Assembly: GCF_042611095.1 (NCBI RefSeq)
Contig: NZ_JBHFPV010000004.1
Location: 1 to 64,000, forward strand
Source of the DNA: Meishania litoralis
GTDB lineage: Bacteria; Bacteroidota; Bacteroidia; Flavobacteriales; Flavobacteriaceae
Reading direction: 5' to 3'
DNA length: 64,000 nt
The notes below the pieces were generated by a model. The model saw only the letters and a list, made by a program, of their open reading frames with translations. It was not told the origin of the DNA and did no database searches. Below, one piece after another: positions 1-8,628 of the stretch. The position numbers and the translations under genes were made by a program. Position 1 is the first letter of the stretch; each line of letters starts with the position of its first letter.

Positions 1-56
1 CCCGTCAGCGCCGATGGTACTGCCACACCAGGTGGGAGAGTAGGTCGCCGCCTTCC
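1..56 (+). rRNA. rrf: 5S ribosomal RNA, 3' end only
   Basis: The first bases match the 3' half of a bacterial 5S rRNA, including the GGTGGGAGAGTAGGTCGCCG segment that ends the molecule. The 5' half lies outside the window. A strong terminator follows within 10 bases, so this is the end of an rRNA operon read on the plus strand. The exact 3' end is uncertain by a few bases. Confidence 0.93.
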
Positions 57-60
57 TCGA

Positions 61-94
61 AGCCCCTTACATAACTGTAAGGGGCTTTTTTTGT
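61..94 (+). terminator. Intrinsic terminator of the rRNA operon
   Basis: A perfect 10-bp stem (AGCCCCTTAC at 61-70 and GTAAGGGGCT at 77-86) with a 6-nt loop is followed by a T run. It sits directly behind the 5S rRNA. Confidence 0.93.
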
Positions 95-181
95 TTTATA
101 TCCGAAGTAAACAAATTCTTACTTTCACAGGAGTCCAAAAAAACAACAGGGTTTTACTATTTTTATTCCAAAACGAATAAA

Positions 182-1774
182 ATGTTCAAAGCCATTTATT
201 TCCATACAATATTAATTTTGGGGTTTTTGCTCGTTACGGGCTGTCAAACAGAAGGAGTTCAATCTGAAAAGAAACCCAACATTGTCTTTATTTTGGTCGA
301 TGACCTTGGTCTTCACGATTTAGGTGTTACGGGAAGTGAATTCTACGAAACCCCCAATGTTGATCGAATAGCCAAAGAAGGTATGATGTTCACCCAAGGC
401 TATGCGGCAAGTAGGGTATGTAGTCCCTCTCGGGCAACGATCATGACCGGAAAATTTACGGCAAGACATGGTATTACCGATTGGATCGGTGCTGCTTCTG
501 GTACCGCGTGGCGAAAACATAACCGTCATGATAAACTGCTTCCGTCTGAGTACGTACATAGCTTGCCAAATGATGAAGTAACCTTGGCCGAAGCTATGAA
601 GGCTGCTGGGTATACTACTTTTTTTTCCGGTAAATGGCATTTAGGTAATGAGGGGTCTTATCCTGAAGATCACGGTTTCGATATCAACAAGGGTGGTTGG
701 GAAAAGGGGAGTCCTATGGGAGGCTATTTTTCTCCTTGGGAGAATCCAAAATTAGCGAATAAAATTGACGGCGAAAATCTTTCAATGCGACTGGCCCAAG
801 AAACAGCAGATTTTATCAAACAGCATAAGGATACTACATTTTTTGCTTTTCTTTCGTTCTATGCGGTTCATGGTCCTATTCAGACCACGCAACAAAAATG
901 GCAAAAATATAGGGATAAGGCCGAAGCTCGGGGCATTGCGGAAAAAGGATACATAATGGAACGGGTACTGCCTATAAGACAAGTTCAGGATAATCCGATT
1001 TATGCCGGGTTAGTGGAGAGTATGGATGATGCCGTGGGCGTTGTACTACAGACTTTGAAAGATGCAGGTTTGGAGAAGAACACAATCGTGGTCTTTACTT
1101 CGGATAATGGAGGGGTAGCCTCAGGCGATGCATTTTCTACTTCGAACCTGCCACTGCGCGGCGGAAAGGGATATCAATGGGAAGGTGGTATTCGGGAACC
1201 TTATTTTATAAAAGTACCATGGTTGGACAATAATGGTTTCGAAAATGATTTTCCGGTCACCGGGGCCGATTTTTATCCCACGCTACTTGATTTGGCGGGA
1301 ATCGAGCTTTTGCCTGAACAGCATGTGGACGGGATTAGCCTTAAACCTCTTTTGGAAGGAAAGCGATTGGATATAGAACGCCCTTTGTATTGGCACTATC
1401 CACATTATGGGAATCAGGGTGGTAATCCTTCATCAATTATAAGGGAAGGCAAATGGAAACTTATTCATTACTGGGAAGACGGCACTGAGGAACTCTATGA
1501 TTTGGCAAGCGATGTCGGCGAACAGCGCAACGTAATCAAAGAACATGCCGATGTGGCCAAAACCCTTAGTAAAAAACTGTTCGACTGGCTGACAAGCGTC
1601 AATGCCAACATGCCGCAATCGGACCCAGAATATGATTCCGTTCTTGCCGCCAATCGACGTCAAACAATTATTGATGAAAGATGGCCGGCACTAGAGGCCC
1701 AGCGTATGGAGTTTCAGACCGAAAATTTTGAACCCAATGAAGACTGGTGGGGGAGTAAGGTTACCGAAGATTAA
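182..1774 (+). CDS. Sulfatase, formylglycine-dependent (S1 family), lipoprotein
   Basis: The protein would hydrolyse sulfate esters, probably on an algal polysaccharide or a fragment of one. The N-terminus is a lipoprotein signal ending LVTGC, with the lipidated Cys at residue 21. The sulfatase signature CSPSR is at 80-84, and Cys80 is the residue converted to formylglycine. Asp40-Asp41, Lys151, His153, His230 and the SDNGG segment at 307-311 supply the usual metal and sulfate ligands. Length (530 aa) is normal for the family. It stands alone between the rRNA operon and the convergent gltD, with no glycoside hydrolase, SusCD pair or sulfatase-maturing enzyme beside it. The family is certain from the motifs; the substrate cannot be read from the sequence. 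Confidence 0.93.
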   Translation: MFKAIYFHTILILGFLLVTGCQTEGVQSEKKPNIVFILVDDLGLHDLGVTGSEFYETPNVDRIAKEGMMFTQGYAASRVCSPSRATIMTGKFTARHGITDWIGAASGTAWRKHNRHDKLLPSEYVHSLPNDEVTLAEAMKAAGYTTFFSGKWHLGNEGSYPEDHGFDINKGGWEKGSPMGGYFSPWENPKLANKIDGENLSMRLAQETADFIKQHKDTTFFAFLSFYAVHGPIQTTQQKWQKYRDKAEARGIAEKGYIMERVLPIRQVQDNPIYAGLVESMDDAVGVVLQTLKDAGLEKNTIVVFTSDNGGVASGDAFSTSNLPLRGGKGYQWEGGIREPYFIKVPWLDNNGFENDFPVTGADFYPTLLDLAGIELLPEQHVDGISLKPLLEGKRLDIERPLYWHYPHYGNQGGNPSSIIREGKWKLIHYWEDGTEELYDLASDVGEQRNVIKEHADVAKTLSKKLFDWLTSVNANMPQSDPEYDSVLAANRRQTIIDERWPALEAQRMEFQTENFEPNEDWWGSKVTED

Positions 1775-1786
1775 TTTTCTTATTCC

Positions 1787-3253
1787 CTAAATCCTCGGCA
1801 AATCTCCATCCCCTTTTAATGGCAATGCCGAATCCCCCATTAAATATTTGTCCACATGGTGCGCCGCCTGTCTTCCTTCCGATATGGCCCAAACGATCAG
1901 TGACTGTCCTCGCCGTTGGTCACCAGCCACGAAAACACCGGGTACATTGGTCTTGTAATCGTTTTCGGTGGCCTGTATATTGGTTCTGGCATCTATTTGA
2001 AGGCCCAGCTGATCTGCAATCGTTGTCTCGCTGCCCGTAAACCCCAAGGCTAAAAGGGCCAATTCACATTTCCACTCTTTTTCGGTGCCTTCGACTTCTT
2101 TCAACTGGGGTCTTTGTCCGGGAACAGTGACCCATTCCACCTCGGAGGTAACCAAACCCGTCAAATTTCCTGAAGCGTCGCCTATGAATTTTTTGGTGGA
2201 AATGCTGAATATCCTTTCGGCTCCTTCTTTGTGCGAAGAACTAGTTCGCAATCGCATGGGCCAAAAAGGCCAAGGCTGGTTTTCGGGCCTTCCTTCAGGG
2301 GCCATGGGCATGATTTCAAAATTGGTAACCGATTTTGCACCATGGCGAAAAGAGGTACCGATACAATCAGATCCGGTATCTCCTCCACCGATTACGATTA
2401 CATGTTTATCGGTGGCTTTTATTTCTTCGCCAAGGTTTTTGATACCATCAACACGCCTATTGTTCTGGGCCAGAAAATCCATGGCTTGTACCACCCCCTT
2501 TAGTTCGGCACCTTCAATTGAAAGCGGCCTTCTCACTGTGGCACCTCCCGATAAGATCACGGCATCAAAATCCTTCCTTAGACTATCCGCTTTTATAGCT
2601 ACACCGACATGGATTCCACATTTAAATTCGATACCTTCTTCCTCTAAAATTTTCAGTCTTCGGTCGATAATATGTTTTTCCAATTTAAAATCAGGGATTC
2701 CATATCGCAACAGCCCGCCCGGTTTTTCATCACGTTCAAAAACGGTGACCAAATGTCCTGCTCTGTTCAATTGTTGTGCGGCGGCAAGGCCGGCAGGGCC
2801 AGAACCTACGACAGCAACTTTTTTACCTGTTCGATTTACAGGAGGTTTGGCGACCACCCACCCTTTTTTAAAGGCCGTTTCAACGATATTTTTTTCGATG
2901 TTCTCAATTGAGACGGGGTCTTCGTTAATACCAAGCACACAGGCCTCCTCACAAGGAGCCGGACAAAGTCTTCCCGTAAATTCAGGAAAGTTGTTGGTCG
3001 CATGGAGAATTTCAGCTGCCTTTACCCATTTGCCACGATACACGGCATCGTTAAAATCGGGAATCAAATTGCCCAAAGGGCATCCACTATGGCAAAAGGG
3101 AATGCCGCAATCCATACATCGCGCCCCCTGTTCCTTAAGTTCTTTTTCCTTCAAGGGCAAGGTAAACTCCTTATAGTTTTTTACACGTTCCTCTACAGGT
3201 GAATAAGCTTCAACTTTTCTATCGAATTCCAAAAATCCGGTAATCTTTCCCAT
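1787..3253 (-). CDS. gltD: Glutamate synthase (NADPH), small subunit
   Basis: GltD passes electrons from NADPH through FAD and iron-sulfur clusters to the large subunit, which makes glutamate from glutamine and 2-oxoglutarate in the cytoplasm. The N-terminal ferredoxin-like domain has Cys46, Cys49, Cys54 and Cys58, then a second Cys cluster around 97-105. The FAD-binding GSGPAG is at 150-155 and the NADPH-binding GGGDTG at 289-294. At 488 aa it is full length. It starts 9 bases after gltB on the same strand and is surely co-transcribed with it. Its stop lies 12 bases from the convergent sulfatase stop, leaving no room for a dedicated terminator. Confidence 0.97.
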   Translation of the reverse strand: MGKITGFLEFDRKVEAYSPVEERVKNYKEFTLPLKEKELKEQGARCMDCGIPFCHSGCPLGNLIPDFNDAVYRGKWVKAAEILHATNNFPEFTGRLCPAPCEEACVLGINEDPVSIENIEKNIVETAFKKGWVVAKPPVNRTGKKVAVVGSGPAGLAAAQQLNRAGHLVTVFERDEKPGGLLRYGIPDFKLEKHIIDRRLKILEEEGIEFKCGIHVGVAIKADSLRKDFDAVILSGGATVRRPLSIEGAELKGVVQAMDFLAQNNRRVDGIKNLGEEIKATDKHVIVIGGGDTGSDCIGTSFRHGAKSVTNFEIMPMAPEGRPENQPWPFWPMRLRTSSSHKEGAERIFSISTKKFIGDASGNLTGLVTSEVEWVTVPGQRPQLKEVEGTEKEWKCELALLALGFTGSETTIADQLGLQIDARTNIQATENDYKTNVPGVFVAGDQRRGQSLIVWAISEGRQAAHHVDKYLMGDSALPLKGDGDLPRI

Positions 3254-3262
3254 GTATCGATA

Positions 3263-6200
3263 TTATATGGTTTGCAATTTTTCTTGTTCCAATCGTATGA
3301 GTGCCTGACGGTATTCCTCGGGTAAGACTTTAATGAAATCAGGAAGACATTTTTCCCAATTCTCAAGGATGCGTTGCGCCAAAGGACTCATCGTATAATT
3401 GTAATGACTTTCTATAAGATCTTTAAGCTGTTTGATGTCTTCGGCTTTCTGAACGGGTAAAAGGTTCAATGCCTCCTTATTGCATTTTCTTTCAAAGGTC
3501 TTGTTCTTGTCATAGATATAGGCAATGCCACCGCTCATACCGGCCCCAAAATTCCTTCCTACCTCGCCCAAGATAACGGCAACACCCCCTGTCATATACT
3601 CGCAACCGTGATCACCGATACCTTCAACAACGGTCTTGGCCCCAGAATTACGAACGCAGAAGCGCTCACCCGCCTTACCGTTGATGTAGGCTCTTCCGGC
3701 TGTGGCGCCGTATAGGGTTACATTGCCAGTAATGATATTTTCCTCGGGCACAATGGTCGATCCTTCGGGGACTTTAATGACCAATTTCGCGCCTGATAGT
3801 CCTTTTCCGAGATAATCATTGGTGTTCCCGTTTACGGTCAATGTCAGTCCCCGAGTGGCAAAGGCCCCAAAACTTTGTCCTGCGGAGCCCGTAAAATTCA
3901 ACCGTAATGTGTTGATAGGAAGCCCTTGGGCGCCATAAACTTTTGATATTTCATTGCTAATAATCGCTCCTACCGCACGATCTGTATTGTGTATCGGAAA
4001 ATCAAGACTCAATTTTTCTTTTCTGAACAACGACGGATTCGCTTTTGCGATTATCTCAAATTCGATTGATTTGTCGACATCGTGTTTTTGCTTTTCGGTG
4101 TTGTAAAATTTGGTTCCCTTCGGAACATCGACCTGGTGCAGGATCGGGGTTAAGTCGATTCCGGCTGATTTGTAATGGTCTATGGCCTTTTTACGATCCA
4201 ATTTTTGTACTTGGCCCACCATTTCGTTCACAGTTCGGAAGCCTAACTGCGCCATGATCTCTCGAAGCTCTTGGGCAACAAAGTACATATAGTTCACTAC
4301 ATGCTCAGGCTTGCCTTCAAATTTTTTGCGCAATTCGGGATTTTGGGTTGCAATGCCGACCGGGCAGGTGTTCAAATGACAGACGCGCATCATGATACAA
4401 CCCGATGCGACCAAAGGCGCCGTGGCAAAACCGAATTCCTCGGCTCCTAGAAGACATGCTACCGCAACATCTCGACCCGTTTTTAATTGCCCGTCGCACT
4501 CTAAAACAATGCGGTTTCTCAAATCGTTCATTACCAAGGTCTGTTGCGCTTCGGCAATGCCCAATTCCCATGGAAGGCCTGCATGTTTCAACGAGGTCAA
4601 AGGCGATGCTCCGGTGCCTCCATCGGATCCCGAAATCAATACGACATCGGCCTTGGCTTTTGAAACCCCGGCCGCGACGGTGCCTACACCCACCTCGGAA
4701 ACCAGTTTTACATTGATTCGAGCTTTTCTATTCGCTGATTTAAGGTCATATATCAATTGCGATAGATCTTCGATTGAATAGATATCGTGATGGGGCGGCG
4801 GCGAGATCAACCCCACATAAGGTGTTGAATTTCTAGTTTTGGCAATTGAAGGATTGACCTTTGGGCCGGGCAGTTGCCCTCCTTCCCCAGGTTTTGCACC
4901 TTGTGCCATCTTGATCTGTATTTCCTTCGCGTTTGTCAGATAGTTCGAAGTCACACCGAAACGCCCTGAGGCCACTTGTTTGATCGCACTGTTACGCCAG
5001 TCTCCCGTGGCATTTTTATAAAACCTTTCTTCGTCTTCGCCACCCTCTCCCGAGTTACTTTTACCACCGATACGGTTCATGGCTATGGCCAAATTTTCAT
5101 GGGCCTCTTTACTTATGGATCCATATGACATGGCCCCGGTCTTGAAGCGTTTTACAATTTCTGTCCACGGTTCTACTTCATCTATCGGAATAGGGTCATA
5201 ATTCGAAAATTCGAACAACCCGCGAATGGTCATTAAGTTTTTTGATTGCCCATTGACCATTTCTGCAAATTCCTTATAGGTTTCGGGTTCGTTGCCCCGA
5301 ACGGCCTTTTGCAGTTTTGCCACCGAAAGCGGATTGAACATGTGTTTTTCGCCATCGCGTCTCCAGCGGTATTCCCCGCCGATTTCCAAATCTAAATTTG
5401 CGGCAACTTCTTTTTTGGCAAATGCTTTTTGATGCCTTTTGGCGATTTCTTTTTCAATCTGATAAAGCCCGATACCCTGTATTCTTGTCGGGGTATTCGG
5501 AAAATATTTATCGACTACCTTGGTGTTGATACCAATACACTCGAACAATTGTGAACCTCGATACGAGTTGAGTGTTGAGATCCCTATTTTGTTCATTACC
5601 TTTAAGATACCCTTTCCAATTGCCTTGTTGTAATTTTTGATGGCCTCGTCAAATGTAAATTCGGTGATGTCGTTTTCTTCGATTTGTTCCCCAATAATCT
5701 CATTGACCAAGTATGGGTTGATCGCACTGGCCCCAAACCCGAAAAGTAGACAGAAGTGGTGTACTTCCCTAGGCTCGGCAGATTCGACGATAATACTAAG
5801 CTTAGACCTTTTTTCTAGACGCTGTAGGCCACTATTGACATATGAACAGGCAAGCAATGCGGGAATTGGTGCATTGTCTTTATTGACATTTCTATCTGAA
5901 AGTATGATGATATTGGCACCTTCGTCAATGGCCCTTGAGGCCTGGTCAAGAATCGATTCAAGGGCATCTTCCAAACCATTGTGTCCTTTTTCGACTGTGT
6001 ATAGAATCGGTATTGATACCACCTTATAGTCAGGGCTTGAATCATAGTTCTTGATCTTGTCAAGGTCTTCTTTTGAAATTACGGGATTCTGTATTTTTAA
6101 TTTTCTACAGTGGTATTCATTTATGTTAAAAATGTTTTGATCGGCGCCCAAGGTCAGACTGATATCGGTAATCAACTCTTCGCGTATACCATCGAGGGGG

Positions 6201-7771
6201 GGGTTGGTTACCTGTGCGAAAAGTTGCTTGAAATAATTATAGATCAATTGTGGGCGTTGCGATAGTACGGCTATTGGAGTATCTGAACCCATTGAGCCAA
6301 TGGGCTCTTTCGCGTATTGCGCCATCGGAAGGATAATGGTATTGATGTCTTCTAGGGTATAGCCGAATACCGACTTTCTTTTTTCAACCGACTCTTCGCC
6401 AAGAAATAGCGGGCAATCATTGTACGGTATATCCCTAAGATGTACCAGATTATTGTCAAGCCATTTTTTATAAGGATGTCGCGAGGCGATTTCTTCCTTG
6501 ATTTCCTCGTCATTGACGATTCGGCCTTCTTCCATATTCACCAAGAACATTTTTCCTGGTTCGAGCCGCCCGTGAAACTCGATGTTTTCAGGGGCGATGT
6601 CAAGTACACCGGTTTCTGATGACATGACAACATAACCATCTTTAGTAACCGAATATCTAGAAGGTCGCAGTCCGTTTCTGTCCAATACCGCACCGATGTA
6701 ATTACCGTCGGTAAAGGGAATCGAAGCCGGGCCGTCCCATGGTTCCATTAAGCAGGAGTTATATTCGTAAAATGCCCTTTTTGCCTCAGACATATCAGGG
6801 TTTTTCTCCCAAGCTTCAGGTACCAACATCATCATCACTTCTGGAAGTGAGCGCCCTGTCATCAATAAAAGTTCCACCACCATGTCCATTGTGGCCGAAT
6901 CTGATTTTCTAGGAAGAATTATCGGTAGTATGTTCTTTATCTCATCGCCGAACCATTCACTTTTTAATAGTTCTTCTCTCGATTTCATGCGCGAAACATT
7001 GCCCCTCAAGGTGTTGATTTCACCGTTATGGCACATATACCGGAACGGTTGGGCTAGATCCCAAGTAGGGAAAGTATTGGTCGAAAAGCGCTGGTGCACC
7101 AATGACAACCGTGTCACTACCCTTGGATCCATAAGGTCTTTGTAGTACAGGCTGATGTCCTTGGGCATCAAAAGCCCTTTGAAAATAATAATCTTGGTTG
7201 AAAGACTAGGTACATAGAAAAATCCGCTTTCAGATAATTTAGAATTTATTATCTCATGTTCGGTCAATTTTCTTGCTATGTACAACTTCAGATTAAAATT
7301 GAAGTCGTCTTGCCCTTCATTTTCCTTGGCAATGAAAATCTGCTTTACAAAAGGTTCGGTCTCCATAGCAATTCGGCCCGGTACCGTACGGTTTACAGGT
7401 ACATCGCGCCAACCTAGAAGTCGAAGCCCCTGTTTCTCGATATTTTCTTCAAAAATATCGATGCAGAACTGCCGCTGATTTTCTTTTTGGGGCATGAATA
7501 TGTTGCCTACGGCGTAGTGGCCTGGTTCCGGAAGTTCAAAATTGCATACTTGGACAAAAAAGTCATGGGGAATATCGATGAGGATACCGGCCCCATCACC
7601 TGTTTTGCCATCAGCACTGACCGCACCGCGATGTTCGAGTTTATCCAATATTTCCAAAGCCTTATGAATAATGTCATTCGACTTTTCGCCTTTTAGGCTA
7701 CAGATAAAACCGGCACCGCAATTATCGTGTTCAAATTCGGGCAAATACAATCCTTGTTCCTTCAATACCAT
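3263..7771 (-). CDS. gltB: Glutamate synthase, large subunit
   Basis: This is the catalytic subunit of GOGAT. The N-terminal class II glutamine amidotransferase begins at the DNCGAGF motif, where the Cys (residue 18 from the chosen start) becomes the nucleophile after propeptide removal. The FMN synthase domain follows, with the [3Fe-4S] cluster segment CIMMRVCHLNTC near residues 1125-1137. The C-terminal glycine-rich beta-helix domain completes the protein. I start at the ATG at 7771 (1502 aa). The frame is open upstream to a TTG at 7813, but those 14 extra residues are unlike the family and would lengthen the propeptide. gltD follows after 9 bases. The upstream region holds nested inverted repeats described separately. 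Confidence 0.96.
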   Translation of the reverse strand: MVLKEQGLYLPEFEHDNCGAGFICSLKGEKSNDIIHKALEILDKLEHRGAVSADGKTGDGAGILIDIPHDFFVQVCNFELPEPGHYAVGNIFMPQKENQRQFCIDIFEENIEKQGLRLLGWRDVPVNRTVPGRIAMETEPFVKQIFIAKENEGQDDFNFNLKLYIARKLTEHEIINSKLSESGFFYVPSLSTKIIIFKGLLMPKDISLYYKDLMDPRVVTRLSLVHQRFSTNTFPTWDLAQPFRYMCHNGEINTLRGNVSRMKSREELLKSEWFGDEIKNILPIILPRKSDSATMDMVVELLLMTGRSLPEVMMMLVPEAWEKNPDMSEAKRAFYEYNSCLMEPWDGPASIPFTDGNYIGAVLDRNGLRPSRYSVTKDGYVVMSSETGVLDIAPENIEFHGRLEPGKMFLVNMEEGRIVNDEEIKEEIASRHPYKKWLDNNLVHLRDIPYNDCPLFLGEESVEKRKSVFGYTLEDINTIILPMAQYAKEPIGSMGSDTPIAVLSQRPQLIYNYFKQLFAQVTNPPLDGIREELITDISLTLGADQNIFNINEYHCRKLKIQNPVISKEDLDKIKNYDSSPDYKVVSIPILYTVEKGHNGLEDALESILDQASRAIDEGANIIILSDRNVNKDNAPIPALLACSYVNSGLQRLEKRSKLSIIVESAEPREVHHFCLLFGFGASAINPYLVNEIIGEQIEENDITEFTFDEAIKNYNKAIGKGILKVMNKIGISTLNSYRGSQLFECIGINTKVVDKYFPNTPTRIQGIGLYQIEKEIAKRHQKAFAKKEVAANLDLEIGGEYRWRRDGEKHMFNPLSVAKLQKAVRGNEPETYKEFAEMVNGQSKNLMTIRGLFEFSNYDPIPIDEVEPWTEIVKRFKTGAMSYGSISKEAHENLAIAMNRIGGKSNSGEGGEDEERFYKNATGDWRNSAIKQVASGRFGVTSNYLTNAKEIQIKMAQGAKPGEGGQLPGPKVNPSIAKTRNSTPYVGLISPPPHHDIYSIEDLSQLIYDLKSANRKARINVKLVSEVGVGTVAAGVSKAKADVVLISGSDGGTGASPLTSLKHAGLPWELGIAEAQQTLVMNDLRNRIVLECDGQLKTGRDVAVACLLGAEEFGFATAPLVASGCIMMRVCHLNTCPVGIATQNPELRKKFEGKPEHVVNYMYFVAQELREIMAQLGFRTVNEMVGQVQKLDRKKAIDHYKSAGIDLTPILHQVDVPKGTKFYNTEKQKHDVDKSIEFEIIAKANPSLFRKEKLSLDFPIHNTDRAVGAIISNEISKVYGAQGLPINTLRLNFTGSAGQSFGAFATRGLTLTVNGNTNDYLGKGLSGAKLVIKVPEGSTIVPEENIITGNVTLYGATAGRAYINGKAGERFCVRNSGAKTVVEGIGDHGCEYMTGGVAVILGEVGRNFGAGMSGGIAYIYDKNKTFERKCNKEALNLLPVQKAEDIKQLKDLIESHYNYTMSPLAQRILENWEKCLPDFIKVLPEEYRQALIRLEQEKLQTI

Positions 7772-7913
7772 ATACAATATATTTACTTTCAAGGCCCATT
7801 TTGGGCATTCCAAGCCTATAAAAATATCATTTTTGTTGAATTATTTATGCTGTTTTGGCTATAATCCAACAAAAAACGCAACGATTGTAATAAAACATTA
7901 AAAAATCTTGAAT

Positions 7914-8025
7914 TCCGAAATTTCGGACGCCAATAATTGAGATATTGATAATACACTCATCGCGTTTGGGTACGCCGCGTATTAATCTGGATTCAGAAAT
8001 TAATTTGATTAGGTTGATATCTCAA
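7914..8025. repeat. Nested inverted repeats between a lipoprotein gene and gltB
   Basis: A 14-bp perfect palindrome TCCGAAATTTCGGA is at 7914-7927. Beyond it lie three nested pairings: TTGAGATAT (7937-7945) with ATATCTCAA (8017-8025), TAATAC (7949-7954) with GTATTA (7979-7984), and GCGT (7962-7965) with ACGC (7972-7975) around a 6-nt loop. On the minus strand this is downstream of the small lipoprotein gene and in the leader region of gltB. It could be a structured leader, an operator or a weak terminator; the function is unknown. Confidence 0.45.
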
Positions 8026-8094
8026 CTTTCATAATAGAACTTTAGGCTTCTTTGTACAGGCGAGCATTTGGCCAATGGGCCTGTTGGTCGTAAT

Positions 8095-8529
8095 TTACCT
8101 TACCATCCATATTGTACCGCTTTCGTCGTTGTCTCCGCTATGTGTTCCGTAGATGCTGTCCGGAGTTATTATTCTTCCCTGGAAAGAAGCTCTAATTGTA
8201 CTGCCATTATAGTTTATTGAACCAATGTAACTAATATTACTACCTGATACTCTCCAACAACCATTTAATGATGGAACGCCTTCCCCAGAGGCAAGTACAG
8301 TTCCGTTATCTTTGAAATTGTGCGTCTGGGGGTACGCGGTAGAATTTGAATTGAAATAGATTTCTCCAGTCCATGCTCCGACTATGTCTTTGTCGATTAT
8401 ACCTGCGACATCACAACTTGCCTCGGTTTCATCTGTTGTTTGCAGGTCGTTATTTTTAGAACAACCAAGAGCAAATAAGAGATGATAGATAAGGAGGACT
8501 GCCGAAACTGCGATTGCTTTGTTCTTCAT
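8095..8529 (-). CDS. Small lipoprotein of unknown function
   Basis: A 144-residue protein with a lipoprotein signal ending FALGC (lipidated Cys23) and a short Asn/Thr-rich linker. The mature part (about residues 45-144) is beta-rich, contains an IVGAWTGEIYF segment near its start, and alternates polar and aromatic residues. This resembles the small lipocalin-like lipoproteins common in Bacteroidota, but I recognise no specific family. It lies 99 bases downstream of the hybrid two-component gene on the same strand. It has its own promoter-like site and a 12-bp palindrome just upstream, so it may be transcribed alone. Confidence 0.75.
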   Translation of the reverse strand: MKNKAIAVSAVLLIYHLLFALGCSKNNDLQTTDETEASCDVAGIIDKDIVGAWTGEIYFNSNSTAYPQTHNFKDNGTVLASGEGVPSLNGCWRVSGSNISYIGSINYNGSTIRASFQGRIITPDSIYGTHSGDNDESGTIWMVR

Positions 8530-8547
8530 ACTGGATTTTGGTTAAAC

Positions 8548-8559
8548 TTGATATATCAA
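8548..8559. promoter_or_regulatory. Palindromic operator candidate at the lipoprotein promoter
   Basis: TTGATATATCAA is a perfect 12-bp palindrome. It overlaps the downstream edge of the TAGCTTTG element (8557-8564 on the minus strand), about where transcription would start. A regulator bound here would block the promoter. Inference from position only. Confidence 0.35.
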
Positions 8560-8592
8560 AGCTAAGGAAGTGCCTCGTCGTTGCCTTTCAAA
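8557..8592 (-). promoter_or_regulatory. Bacteroidota-type promoter for the small lipoprotein
   Basis: Read on the minus strand, TAGCTTTG (8564-8557) matches the TAnnTTTG element, and a TTTG lies at 8592-8589, 24 nt upstream. The spacing is slightly longer than usual. The start codon is 28 nt downstream. Confidence 0.42.
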
Positions 8593-8628
8593 TATGTTTC
8601 AAACTAGTTTGACAATGTTACCTTCATG

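Noticed and set aside
2085..3176. 363-codon open frame on the plus strand
   Set aside because: It lies wholly antisense to gltD, whose domains and motifs are complete; the translation has no recognisable features.
7772..7813. TTG-started extension of gltB
   Set aside because: The added residues do not resemble the family and an ATG follows closely before the amidotransferase Cys.
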